The translations under genes and the position numbers were made by a program. A stretch of DNA of 52,957 nucleotides from CAG-411 sp045124315. Its GTDB lineage: Bacteria; Bacillota; Clostridia; Lachnospirales; Lachnospiraceae. Shown piece by piece: positions 26,498 through 34,320 of the stretch (positions are counted from its first letter, which is position 1; every line of letters begins with the position of its first letter). The DNA lies in the NCBI GenBank assembly GCA_045124315.1, contig JBGVLO010000169.1:1-52957 (forward strand), written 5' to 3'. The notes below the pieces were generated by a model, which was not told the DNA's origin, made no database searches, and saw nothing but the letters and a program-made list of their open reading frames with translations.

Positions 26498-27613
26498 ATG
26501 AAAGTTGGAATTATATCAATGCAGCGTATTGTAAATTATGGCTCCTTTCTTCAGGCATATTCACTGAAGAATACCATTGAAAAGATGGGGCATGAGGTAG
26601 AGTTTGTGGATTATGAAATAGAACCGCCGGTGGTACCAAATCCAAACAAGGATTATGAGCCACCAAAGAGAAAAAATGTAGTGCAGAAGGCGATTAATTA
26701 TGTGTGGGAGAATAGAAGTCCGAAAAGCAGGAAGATAAGAAAATATAATCGTTATCTTATGAATTTGGGAAAAGATTTTCGTGAATTATATTTTCCACTG
26801 TTAGGAATAAAAGAAGAACGCAATCCTAGAGCAAAAGAGGATGTGATCGTGATCGGCAGTGATGAGGTATTTAATTGCTTGCAGACAAATCCGGATGTGG
26901 GCTATTCCAGACAATTATTTGGTAAAGATGCCAATGCGAAGAAAGTTATGAGTTATGCTGCCTCTTTTGGAACAACTACTGTTGAAGGCCTGGAAAAATA
27001 CGGAATTAAGGAGGAAGTAGCAGAACTTCTAAAAAAAATGAGTAATATTTCTGTGAGAGATAAGAATTCAGTAGCTGTGATCAAGGATTTGGTGGGGATT
27101 GATCCTGAGTATCATGTGGATCCAGTATTCCTATGCGATTACGAAGGTATGATTCCAAGTAGTGTTCCTATGAAAGACTATTTTATAGTGTACGGATATA
27201 AGGATCGAATTACAGAAGAAGAGGCAGAGGAAATTAATGCTTTTGCCAAGAAAAAAGGAAAGAAGATCATTACAATTGGGCAGAAACAACGTTTGGAGTG
27301 GGAGCATATTCAGCCATCACCATTTGAAGTATTGGCGTATTTTCAACACGCAGATTATATTTTGACAGACACTTTTCATGGATCCGTATTTTCTATCAAA
27401 TATGGAAAAAAGTTTGCTACTATTATTCGTGACGCAAATTCACAGAAGTTATCGGATTTACTGAAAAGGTTTGGATTGGAAGATCGGATTCTCGGAGGTA
27501 TCAAGGATATGGAGCAGATTATTACCACTGATTTTGACTATGACAGAGTAAAACAGCAAATAGAAGAGGAAAGAAAACAAAGCGAGGAATATTTAAAAAA
27601 TAGTATTAGATAA
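26498..27613 (+). CDS. Polysaccharide pyruvyl transferase family protein (copy 2)
   Basis: 371 residues. MKVGIISMQRIVNYGSFLQA, VIGSDEVFNC, YAASFGTT, SVRDKNS and DTFHGSVFS mark the PS_pyruv_trans family. It differs in detail from the copy at 5196. It is directly followed by an iron-sulfur FrhB/FdhB-type protein, a pairing that is recurrent in surface-glycan loci of anaerobes and probably functional. GGAGG precedes ATG 26498; the in-frame ATG at 26450 lies inside the previous gene. Confidence 0.87.
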   Translation: MKVGIISMQRIVNYGSFLQAYSLKNTIEKMGHEVEFVDYEIEPPVVPNPNKDYEPPKRKNVVQKAINYVWENRSPKSRKIRKYNRYLMNLGKDFRELYFPLLGIKEERNPRAKEDVIVIGSDEVFNCLQTNPDVGYSRQLFGKDANAKKVMSYAASFGTTTVEGLEKYGIKEEVAELLKKMSNISVRDKNSVAVIKDLVGIDPEYHVDPVFLCDYEGMIPSSVPMKDYFIVYGYKDRITEEEAEEINAFAKKKGKKIITIGQKQRLEWEHIQPSPFEVLAYFQHADYILTDTFHGSVFSIKYGKKFATIIRDANSQKLSDLLKRFGLEDRILGGIKDMEQIITTDFDYDRVKQQIEEERKQSEEYLKNSIR

Positions 27614-27630
27614 AACAAGAGGTGAGAATA

Positions 27631-28794
27631 GTGGAAATATGTAATCGTGATAAATGTTCCGGTTGTTTTGCTTGTATGAATGTATGTCCAAGACAGGCAA
27701 TTGAAAAGCAAATCGATTCTCTAGGACGGCCTATGCCGAAGGTCAATGAAACACAATGTATTGAATGTGGTTTATGTAAAAAGGTATGTCCAGTTGTATC
27801 AGGAGTAGAGTTTCGAAAACCAAAGGCATGCTATGCTGCCTGGAACAAATCAGATACTGACAGAAGTACATGTGCTTCTGGTGGGATTGCAACTGGCTTT
27901 GGTAGAACTGTAATCGAACAAGAAGGGGTTGTCTTTGGCACATCTTTTCGTGAAGGGGAGAATCTCGTATTGGACTTTGAGATGGCAGATACTATGGAAG
28001 GCTTGGAGAAGTTTAAAACCTCAAAGTATGTGCAGGCAGATACTGCAAATTCTTATGTAAAAGCAAAGGAACAGCTTGAGGCAGATAAGAGAGTTCTATA
28101 TGTTGGAACACCTTGTCAGATTGCAGGGTTACAGGGGGTTTTAAGGAAGGATTATGAAAAATTAATCACTGTGGATATCATTTGTCACGGAGTACCACCT
28201 ATTACATATCTGAGAGACTATCAAAATAGTGTGTGTAAAGGGAAGGAAGCAGAGAAAGCAACATTTCGGGGAAAAGACGATTTTGTCCTGTGTTTTTATA
28301 GTCAGGAAGGAAAAACGTTTTATCGAAAAGATGCGTATCAGGATTATTATTTTCGAGCATTTCTGGAAAGTCTCATTTATCGGGAAAACTGCTATACATG
28401 CCCCTATGCTCAGGAAAATAGAATTTCTGATTTTACCATAGGAGATTTTTGGGAACTGGATAAGTCTGCACTGCAAGTGGAATATACGGGGAAAGTATCC
28501 GTAATATTAGTAAATACAGAGAAAGCAGAAAGATTTCTTTTGGAATGTCAGGATAAATTTTATCTGGAACAAAGACCATTGGAAGAGGCTGTTAAGGGAA
28601 ATACGCAGTTGCGAGAACCAGCCACACCACACAAGGATAGAGACTTGTTTTTGAAAAACTATCGGGTTGGTGAGTTTGATCAGGCGATTCAGATAACCTG
28701 CTTGAAAAAAGAGATGCGACATGATAGTTTCCAGAACAAGAAAAAAATTATTCGACGTGCTGTAAGAAAAGTAAAGAGAATTGTGAAAAGATGA
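27631..28794 (+). CDS. FrhB/FdhB-type iron-sulfur flavoprotein-like partner of pyruvyl transferase
   Basis: About 387 residues. The N-terminus carries two ferredoxin-like clusters, CSGCFACMNVCP and CIECGLCKKVCP, expected to bind two 4Fe-4S centres. Then follow CASGGIATGFGR, YVGTPCQIAGLQG, DIICHGVPP and DFTIGDFWEL, the marks of the coenzyme F420 hydrogenase/dehydrogenase beta-subunit N- and C-terminal domains. In bacteria without F420 such proteins sit beside pyruvyl transferases in glycan loci; the redox partner and substrate are unknown. GTG 27631 is favoured, with GAGGTGA about 6 nt upstream; GTG 27622 is the alternative. Confidence 0.83.
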   Translation: MEICNRDKCSGCFACMNVCPRQAIEKQIDSLGRPMPKVNETQCIECGLCKKVCPVVSGVEFRKPKACYAAWNKSDTDRSTCASGGIATGFGRTVIEQEGVVFGTSFREGENLVLDFEMADTMEGLEKFKTSKYVQADTANSYVKAKEQLEADKRVLYVGTPCQIAGLQGVLRKDYEKLITVDIICHGVPPITYLRDYQNSVCKGKEAEKATFRGKDDFVLCFYSQEGKTFYRKDAYQDYYFRAFLESLIYRENCYTCPYAQENRISDFTIGDFWELDKSALQVEYTGKVSVILVNTEKAERFLLECQDKFYLEQRPLEEAVKGNTQLREPATPHKDRDLFLKNYRVGEFDQAIQITCLKKEMRHDSFQNKKKIIRRAVRKVKRIVKR

Positions 28795-28808
28795 AAGAGG
28801 TGGAATAC

Positions 28809-29789
28809 ATGAATATGAGCTTGATCAGTAAATATCGTGGGCAGCTGATGGGATTTGCTATACTGATTGTGGCGCTATTTCACAGTAGTATTGTTCATAC
28901 AAATGATTTGGTAGATTTCTTTTGCTTTTCCGGGGATATGGGAGTGGATATTTTCTTCTTTTTATCTGGTTTTGGAATGTATTACGCGTGTTTAAAGAAA
29001 CAAACCTATGGACAATTTATGAAAAAGCGGATGGTGAGAATTGTGCCTGCCTGGTTTCTGGTAAATTTGTATGGACAATTGGATGCTGTGGGCTTTGAAT
29101 TGACAAAATTAAATATCTGGGGAACAGTTAAGTGTATGACCGGATTAAGCTTTCTATTAAATGGTACCTTACTTTTTTGGTATATTCCCGCACAGTTACT
29201 TTTTTATGCCATGACTCCTTTGTTTATGCGCATATATGAAAAAAGCAGATTCAAAGCATATCTTACCTATGGTATTGTGTGGATTGGTTTATTAGGATTG
29301 AGTATTCTATTTCACAATGGAGATTATTTCATTTTTCTATTCCGCTGGCCGGTATACTTTATGGGAATTGCCTTTGGGGAATTGAGTTACCGAAAAGTAG
29401 ATATTGGAAAAAATTATCTTTTTATGGTTGGAATAATCGGTGTTTTTGGTATGGTATTCGTAAATTTAGTTCGGAAATATAACTACTTATCTTTTGTAAG
29501 ATATGATTATAAGTATTTTGTATATGTGCTTGTAAGTATTCCGCTGTGTCTCTTATTGAGCCTATTTTTTGAAAAAAGCAGACACGACTTCAAAGGATTG
29601 AGTTTTATAGGAATGCTCACATTAGAAATCTATTTATTGCATGAAATGATATTAAGAAAGGTAGGAAGTGTGATAGACATATTTTCAGTGGATCCCTGGG
29701 GTGTGACCATCAATTTGCTGGTTTTCCTGGGAACGGTAATTGTTGCGTGGATCCTACATCGTGTACTTTCTTTACTTATAAAATCATGA
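28809..29789 (+). CDS. Acyltransferase 3 family membrane protein (third copy)
   Basis: About 326 residues with ten hydrophobic segments. YRGQLMGFAILIVALFHSS carries the conserved histidine, followed by DMGVDIFFFLSGFGMYYA, a very typical second-helix mark. EIYLLHEMIL lies near the C-terminus. ATG 28809 has AGAGGTGG 5-7 nt upstream; the ATG at 28791, overlapping the previous stop, lacks such a site. This is the last gene before a 250 bp non-coding stretch and so probably ends the first operon, although no classical terminator is visible there. Confidence 0.84.
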   Translation: MNMSLISKYRGQLMGFAILIVALFHSSIVHTNDLVDFFCFSGDMGVDIFFFLSGFGMYYACLKKQTYGQFMKKRMVRIVPAWFLVNLYGQLDAVGFELTKLNIWGTVKCMTGLSFLLNGTLLFWYIPAQLLFYAMTPLFMRIYEKSRFKAYLTYGIVWIGLLGLSILFHNGDYFIFLFRWPVYFMGIAFGELSYRKVDIGKNYLFMVGIIGVFGMVFVNLVRKYNYLSFVRYDYKYFVYVLVSIPLCLLLSLFFEKSRHDFKGLSFIGMLTLEIYLLHEMILRKVGSVIDIFSVDPWGVTINLLVFLGTVIVAWILHRVLSLLIKS

Positions 29790-29797
29790 TATATGAA

Positions 29798-29950
29798 AGT
29801 TAGATGTTACTGTTCAGAGGTAGGTATTTTCGGTACCGAAAATACCGTATGAAAGTCTACCGTATGCAGATTTGGGCAATTTTTCATGCGCAGCATTGCC
29901 CAAATCCGTTACAGTTCACATATCTGTGAACTGTAACAGTTAGATGTTAC
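29798..29950 (+). other. Structured non-coding element E1, three consecutive hairpins
   Basis: The element starts and ends with the same 13 bp (AGTTAGATGTTAC at 29798-29810 and 29938-29950). Inside are a 24 bp perfect palindrome at 29823-29846 (half-site GGTATTTTCG), the unpaired GTATGAAAGT (29847-29856), a 12 bp perfect stem GATTTGGGCAAT (29869-29880) with ATTGCCCAAATC (29895-29906) and loop TTTTCATGCGCAGC, and a 13 bp perfect stem GTTACAGTTCACA (29908-29920) with its complement at 29925-29937. Same architecture as E2 at 43598-43740. It could be an RNA, a REP-like repeat or a very small mobile element. Confidence 0.7.
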
Positions 29951-29970
29951 CACAGTTGACCGTCGGCTAC

Positions 29971-29999
29971 TTGTGATTGATAGGAAAAAATGATAAAAT
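29971..29999 (+). promoter_or_regulatory. Promoter of the GtrB/GT-C operon
   Basis: TTGTGA (29971-29976) and TAAAAT (29994-29999) are separated by exactly 17 bp, and TGA directly before the -10 makes it an extended -10. Transcription would start near 30006, about 34 bp before the GtrB-like gene. Confidence 0.65.
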
Positions 30000-30039
30000 A
30001 GTATTGATTTACAATTAATGTAAGAAAGGAGTGGAGTCA

Positions 30040-30975
30040 ATGAAGAAATGTTCGGTAGTAGTACCTTGCTATAATGAGGAAGAAACCATTCAAATATTTT
30101 ATGATGAGATGCAGAAGTATATTCCAAAGATGCCGGATTTGGAATTTGAGTTTATTTTTGTGGATGATGGGAGTAAGGATCACACTTTGATGGAAATGAA
30201 GCGTCTGGCTTTGGAGGATTCCAGAGTGAAATATATCTCATTTTCACGAAATTTTGGAAAAGAAGCCGGGTTGTTTGCCGGGTTGGAAGCAGCTACGGGT
30301 GATTATATTGTTACCATGGATGTGGATTTACAGGATCCTCCGTTTTTATTGGAGGAGATGTATAAGGCGGTTACGGAAGAAGGCTATGATTGCGCGGCAA
30401 CCATGCGAACAGACCGCAAAGGAGAAGCTCCCATCCGTTCTTGGTTTGCAAGAAGATTTTATGCATTGATCAATAAGATTTCCAATGCAGACATTGTAGA
30501 TGGAGCCAGAGATTATCGTTTTATGACAAGACAGATGGTAGATTCTATTCTGGCAATGAGAGAATATAATCGATTTACCAAAGGTATTTTTGGGTGGATC
30601 GGATTTAAGACAAAATGGATACCTTTTGAGAATGTGGAGCGTTCTGCAGGAACGACCAAGTGGTCATTTTGGAAACTATTTTTATATGCCTTAGAGGGAA
30701 TTATTGCATTCTCCACTACACCACTTTGGATCGCATCCATTACCGGAGTATTGTGTTGTATAGCAGCTGTACTTGCTATGATCTTTATTATTGTAAGAGC
30801 GGTTTTATATGGGGATCCTGTTGCCGGATGGCCTTCCACGATCACCATTATGTTGTTTATAGGTGGTCTCCAGATGTTGTTTTTAGGAATACAGGGAATG
30901 TATCTATCTAAGATGTATTTAGAAACAAAGGAACGGCCAATCTATATTACGAGAGAGACAAACATCGAAAAATAG
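30040..30975 (+). CDS. GtrB-like polyprenyl-phosphate glycosyltransferase (GT2)
   Basis: 311 residues: a GT2 domain (SVVVPCYNEEETI, VDDGSKDHT, FSRNFGKEAGLFAGLEAA, TMDVDLQDPP) and two membrane helices near residues 230-260 and 270-292. This is the GtrB/DPM1/ArnC layout; the enzyme makes an undecaprenyl-phosphate-linked hexose, commonly glucose, at the cytoplasmic face. FSRNFGKE and DYRFMTRQ are specific marks. It heads a transcript with four GT-C-like proteins that could use its product. No GtrA flippase is seen. AAAGGAG lies 8 nt before ATG 30040. Confidence 0.88.
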   Translation: MKKCSVVVPCYNEEETIQIFYDEMQKYIPKMPDLEFEFIFVDDGSKDHTLMEMKRLALEDSRVKYISFSRNFGKEAGLFAGLEAATGDYIVTMDVDLQDPPFLLEEMYKAVTEEGYDCAATMRTDRKGEAPIRSWFARRFYALINKISNADIVDGARDYRFMTRQMVDSILAMREYNRFTKGIFGWIGFKTKWIPFENVERSAGTTKWSFWKLFLYALEGIIAFSTTPLWIASITGVLCCIAAVLAMIFIIVRAVLYGDPVAGWPSTITIMLFIGGLQMLFLGIQGMYLSKMYLETKERPIYITRETNIEK

Positions 30976-30988
30976 GAGACCTTTCATT

Positions 30989-32689
30989 ATGGAAGAAAAA
31001 AAGAAGAATAAAAAGTGGGCGGCTATATGGTCCTGTGGGGCGAGTCTGGTATTTTTATTGATCTGTGCCATCGGAATTCCATTTATGTATCAGGTGTGCG
31101 ATGATAAATATCTTATGCAATTTGCATCGGGACAATATACAGGTAGTCCAAGTGACTATATGATACATATTCGGTTCCCGATTAGTTATGTATATGCTGC
31201 TTTGTACAAAGTAATTCCAGGTGTAGACTGGTATGGAACCATTATGATCGGAATGCAGCTGTTATGTGTGACCTTGCTTATGTATAAATTGCTTAAGAAG
31301 ATTGAGAGTAACAAAGCAAAAGCATTGGTTGTATTCTTGGTTTATGGTTTATTGTTTTCCATGTGGGTTACAGAAATCGTAAGCATTACCTATACCACAT
31401 CTGCAGCGATGTTAGGACTGACGGCAATTGTCTGGTACGTGATTTCTGATCATAGGCCAAAGGATTATGTGATCTGCATTTTGCTGATGGTGATTACCTA
31501 TAATATTCGGTATGAAACATTTTATATGGTACTTCCCTTTGCTGGGGTAATCTGGTTGTATGACTTTATTGTAAGCGAAAAAAAACTGGCACCTATTTTA
31601 TTTGCAGTTGGGTTAGGTGTGGGTCTGTTAGCAGTCATAGGATTTGACAATCATATGTATGGTTCCGATGAGTGGAAGCACTTGTTTGCCTACAATGAAA
31701 AACGTATTTTGTTATATGATTATTATCGTGAGGATCTGTTGAATTACGAGAAGTACCAGACGGTTTATCAGGAACTTGGTATGGATGAGAATGATCGGGA
31801 TATTATTGAATCGTATGATGTGACTTTAGTACCGGAATTACAAGATCAGATTCAGGAATTAGTCGATGCACACACAGAGGAGCGATCCGTTGGGGAACGA
31901 CTGAAGGAAGATGTAAAGACAATTTTTTATGGTGTGTTGATGGGAAATAAGCTGGTCACCTTGTTAACGTTTTTTGTCTGGTTTTGTACCTTAGTGCTGT
32001 TGGTAACATACAAAGATTGGGTTCGGTTGAGACTGGCAACTGGATTTATCGCTTTACAAGTGTTGCTTTGGTTGTATTTAGGTTTCCGTGGAAGGGTAAT
32101 GACGAGAGTATCCAGAAGTATGATGTTTCTGTTTACCATTATGGCATTGCTCTGCGTCTATTATTTTTGGAAAGAAAAGAAAGAAAAGAAAGAAACCATT
32201 CATTGGAATCAGATTCCGAAAATGGTGATTGTAGTTTGCGGGATTGTTTTATTGGGAACCTCAACCGTGTCTTATGCAAAGCAGAGAAATATTAACATAG
32301 ACTCTTATTCCAGAACAAATTATTACGATGTGGAAGAATATTGCAATTCTCACAGTGACAATTTCTATTTTGTGGATTTATATTCTATTTCTGATTATGA
32401 AGGTGGATATCATTATCATTTCTTTAATAAAAACGAATATGTAAATTTTGCCATGTTGGGAGACTGGATGGGATATAGTCCATTGTTCTGGAAAAAGCTG
32501 AATGAGAAAGGGATTACCAATATTCAGGACTCTATTTTTGAGGCAGGAAATGTGTATGTGATTGCCAGTACAGATAAAGATATGCGTTTTATTGAAAAAC
32601 TAAGAGAGAATGTAAGTTGTCAGATTGTGGATACCATTGAGAGTAGTCAGGGGATTGTTTATAATGTGTATCAGTATCAGACACAGTAG
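30989..32689 (+). CDS. GT-C-like multi-pass membrane glycosyltransferase (family A, copy 2)
   Basis: 566 residues, about 11 hydrophobic segments. QVCDDKYLMQFASGQY near residue 35 is the counterpart of DDQYIMAFLSG in the paralog at 24775. The C-terminal soluble part carries HSDNFYFVDLYS, MLGDWMGYSPLF and EAGNVYVIA, so the shared C-terminal domain is present. LYLGFRGRVMTRVSRSMMF in a late loop matches LYLGYMGRILTRVAHSML of copy 1. It follows the GtrB-like gene by 13 bp, which supports use of its lipid-linked sugar. Confidence 0.75.
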   Translation: MEEKKKNKKWAAIWSCGASLVFLLICAIGIPFMYQVCDDKYLMQFASGQYTGSPSDYMIHIRFPISYVYAALYKVIPGVDWYGTIMIGMQLLCVTLLMYKLLKKIESNKAKALVVFLVYGLLFSMWVTEIVSITYTTSAAMLGLTAIVWYVISDHRPKDYVICILLMVITYNIRYETFYMVLPFAGVIWLYDFIVSEKKLAPILFAVGLGVGLLAVIGFDNHMYGSDEWKHLFAYNEKRILLYDYYREDLLNYEKYQTVYQELGMDENDRDIIESYDVTLVPELQDQIQELVDAHTEERSVGERLKEDVKTIFYGVLMGNKLVTLLTFFVWFCTLVLLVTYKDWVRLRLATGFIALQVLLWLYLGFRGRVMTRVSRSMMFLFTIMALLCVYYFWKEKKEKKETIHWNQIPKMVIVVCGIVLLGTSTVSYAKQRNINIDSYSRTNYYDVEEYCNSHSDNFYFVDLYSISDYEGGYHYHFFNKNEYVNFAMLGDWMGYSPLFWKKLNEKGITNIQDSIFEAGNVYVIASTDKDMRFIEKLRENVSCQIVDTIESSQGIVYNVYQYQTQ

Positions 32690-32696
32690 AGGAGGG

Positions 32697-32720
32697 GCGG
32701 ATTGTGAAATCCGCTTTTCT
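32697..32720 (+). terminator. Intrinsic terminator or attenuator inside the GT-C operon
   Basis: GCGGATT (32697-32703) pairs with AATCCGC (32708-32714) around GTGA and is followed by TTTTCT. It lies 8 bp after one GT-C gene and before the next; with a short stem and T tract it probably terminates only partially. Confidence 0.55.
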
Positions 32721-32766
32721 AAATTGCAGGGTATGAAAAATTGTTTGTATGTAGGAGAGATGACGG

Positions 32767-34314
32767 ATGTGGAAAGGCATGTTATCAAAATTCGAAAAAA
32801 TAATGGTTGGACTAACCGGAATAGTATTTGCAATAGTCTTATTGAATAATTTGATTTTTCAATATTTGGATTATGGCTTTAAGGTGGAGTTTGCACTCCC
32901 AAACATAGTATTGTTTCTTGGGGGGATAGGATTACTTGGAGCCTGGATCCGATTTGGGAAAAGAAAGGTTATCTTTGGTGGAGAAGAACATAAGATTACA
33001 AAAATCATAGGAATAGTAAGTGGAGTATTATTTTTGTATCAGTGTTTTGTGGTTTATAATATTTATTTTATGCCGGGATGGGATCCTGGAATGGTGGCTA
33101 GAAATGCTGCATTTATTGCCAATGGAGATACCGCAAGTATGGAGTGGGATTATTTTTCCACTTATCCCAATAATTGTGGAATATTAGCTTTATATACTAT
33201 TTTTTTTAAATTTGGAAACATGATAGGTTTGAGAAGTATTTTTATCCGTCCTATTATTGCAATGGGACAGTGTTTGATTTCGTCGTTGACTGGAATCTTG
33301 ATCTATCTTGTATCTGAGCAACAGTTTGAAAATAAGAAGATGGCTGTATATGCATGGATTTTGTATGTAATATTGATTGGACTTAATCCATGGTGGATTA
33401 TCCCGTACACGGATGCCACATGTATTTTTATTCCGGTATTGCTGATTTGGCTGTACCAGAGAGGAAAGAGAAAAGATAAGTCTGTTTTCACCATGATTCT
33501 CATTGGTATAGTGGGATTGATTGGGTATCAGCTGAAGGCGACCAATGCCATTCCATTAATTGCGATCGTGATCAATGAAATTCTGGTGTTGATCCAGAAG
33601 AAAGGAAAGAATTTGGTTCGAGTAGTTGTGTTGATCAGTACAGTGGGAATTCTATTTCTTGGTTTTAAAATATGTAATGTATATGAAAAAATAGGGTATG
33701 AAATTGACAAAGAAGCTTCCGTTGGAATTTGGCACTATGCTATGATGGGCTTAAATGATGTATCAGATGGTGCATTTTATGCAGATGATGTATATTATTC
33801 CCAGTCATTTGATACGGCAGAAGAGAGAACGAAGGCAAATAAAAAAGTGGCAATAGAACGTGTGAAGAACTACGGGATTATGGGATTAGGAAAGCACACC
33901 ATCAAGAAAGTGCTGGGAACCTATAATGATGGAACTTTTGGATGGTGGAATGAAGGAGAATTTCGAAGTGTGGAGACGGAATGTCCAAATCCAATTTTTG
34001 CACCGATCTTTCGGGAAATCTATTATAAAGAGGGAACGGCATTTCCTGTGTTCAGACTGGTAATGCAGACCATATGGATGCTCGTATTGGGGGGTGTGGC
34101 ATGCAATATGCTTGCACTCAGGGATAAAACGTCTTTTGACGACAAAGAGTGTATGGTCACAATTGCAATCACTTTGTTTGGGTTCTTTTTATTTGAATTA
34201 CTATTTGAAGGAAGGGCAAGATATTGTTATATTTTTGTGCCTGTGTTTATCATTTTTGCAATGAATGGATATGGTTGTTTTTTTAGAAGGTTTCTTAAAA
34301 AAGAAAAAAGGTGA
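32767..34314 (+). CDS. GT-C-like multi-pass membrane glycosyltransferase (family B, copy 3)
   Basis: 515 residues. FMPGWDPGMVARNA, YPNNCGILALYT, YTDATCIFIP, WHYAMMGLNDVSDG, YNDGTFGWWNEGEF and FEGRARYCYIFVP match the family B proteins at 19455 and 22161, but with clearly lower similarity than those two have to each other, so it is an older paralog. It is interleaved between two family A genes. GGAGAG lies 7 nt before the ATG. Like the others it is likely to use a polyprenyl-phosphate sugar; the sugar is unknown. Confidence 0.75.
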   Translation: MWKGMLSKFEKIMVGLTGIVFAIVLLNNLIFQYLDYGFKVEFALPNIVLFLGGIGLLGAWIRFGKRKVIFGGEEHKITKIIGIVSGVLFLYQCFVVYNIYFMPGWDPGMVARNAAFIANGDTASMEWDYFSTYPNNCGILALYTIFFKFGNMIGLRSIFIRPIIAMGQCLISSLTGILIYLVSEQQFENKKMAVYAWILYVILIGLNPWWIIPYTDATCIFIPVLLIWLYQRGKRKDKSVFTMILIGIVGLIGYQLKATNAIPLIAIVINEILVLIQKKGKNLVRVVVLISTVGILFLGFKICNVYEKIGYEIDKEASVGIWHYAMMGLNDVSDGAFYADDVYYSQSFDTAEERTKANKKVAIERVKNYGIMGLGKHTIKKVLGTYNDGTFGWWNEGEFRSVETECPNPIFAPIFREIYYKEGTAFPVFRLVMQTIWMLVLGGVACNMLALRDKTSFDDKECMVTIAITLFGFFLFELLFEGRARYCYIFVPVFIIFAMNGYGCFFRRFLKKEKR

Positions 34315-34320
34315 ATATGG

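Noticed and set aside
29798..29950. tRNA or known terminator in element E1
   Set aside because: No cloverleaf, no anticodon arm, and no T tract after any of the three hairpins.
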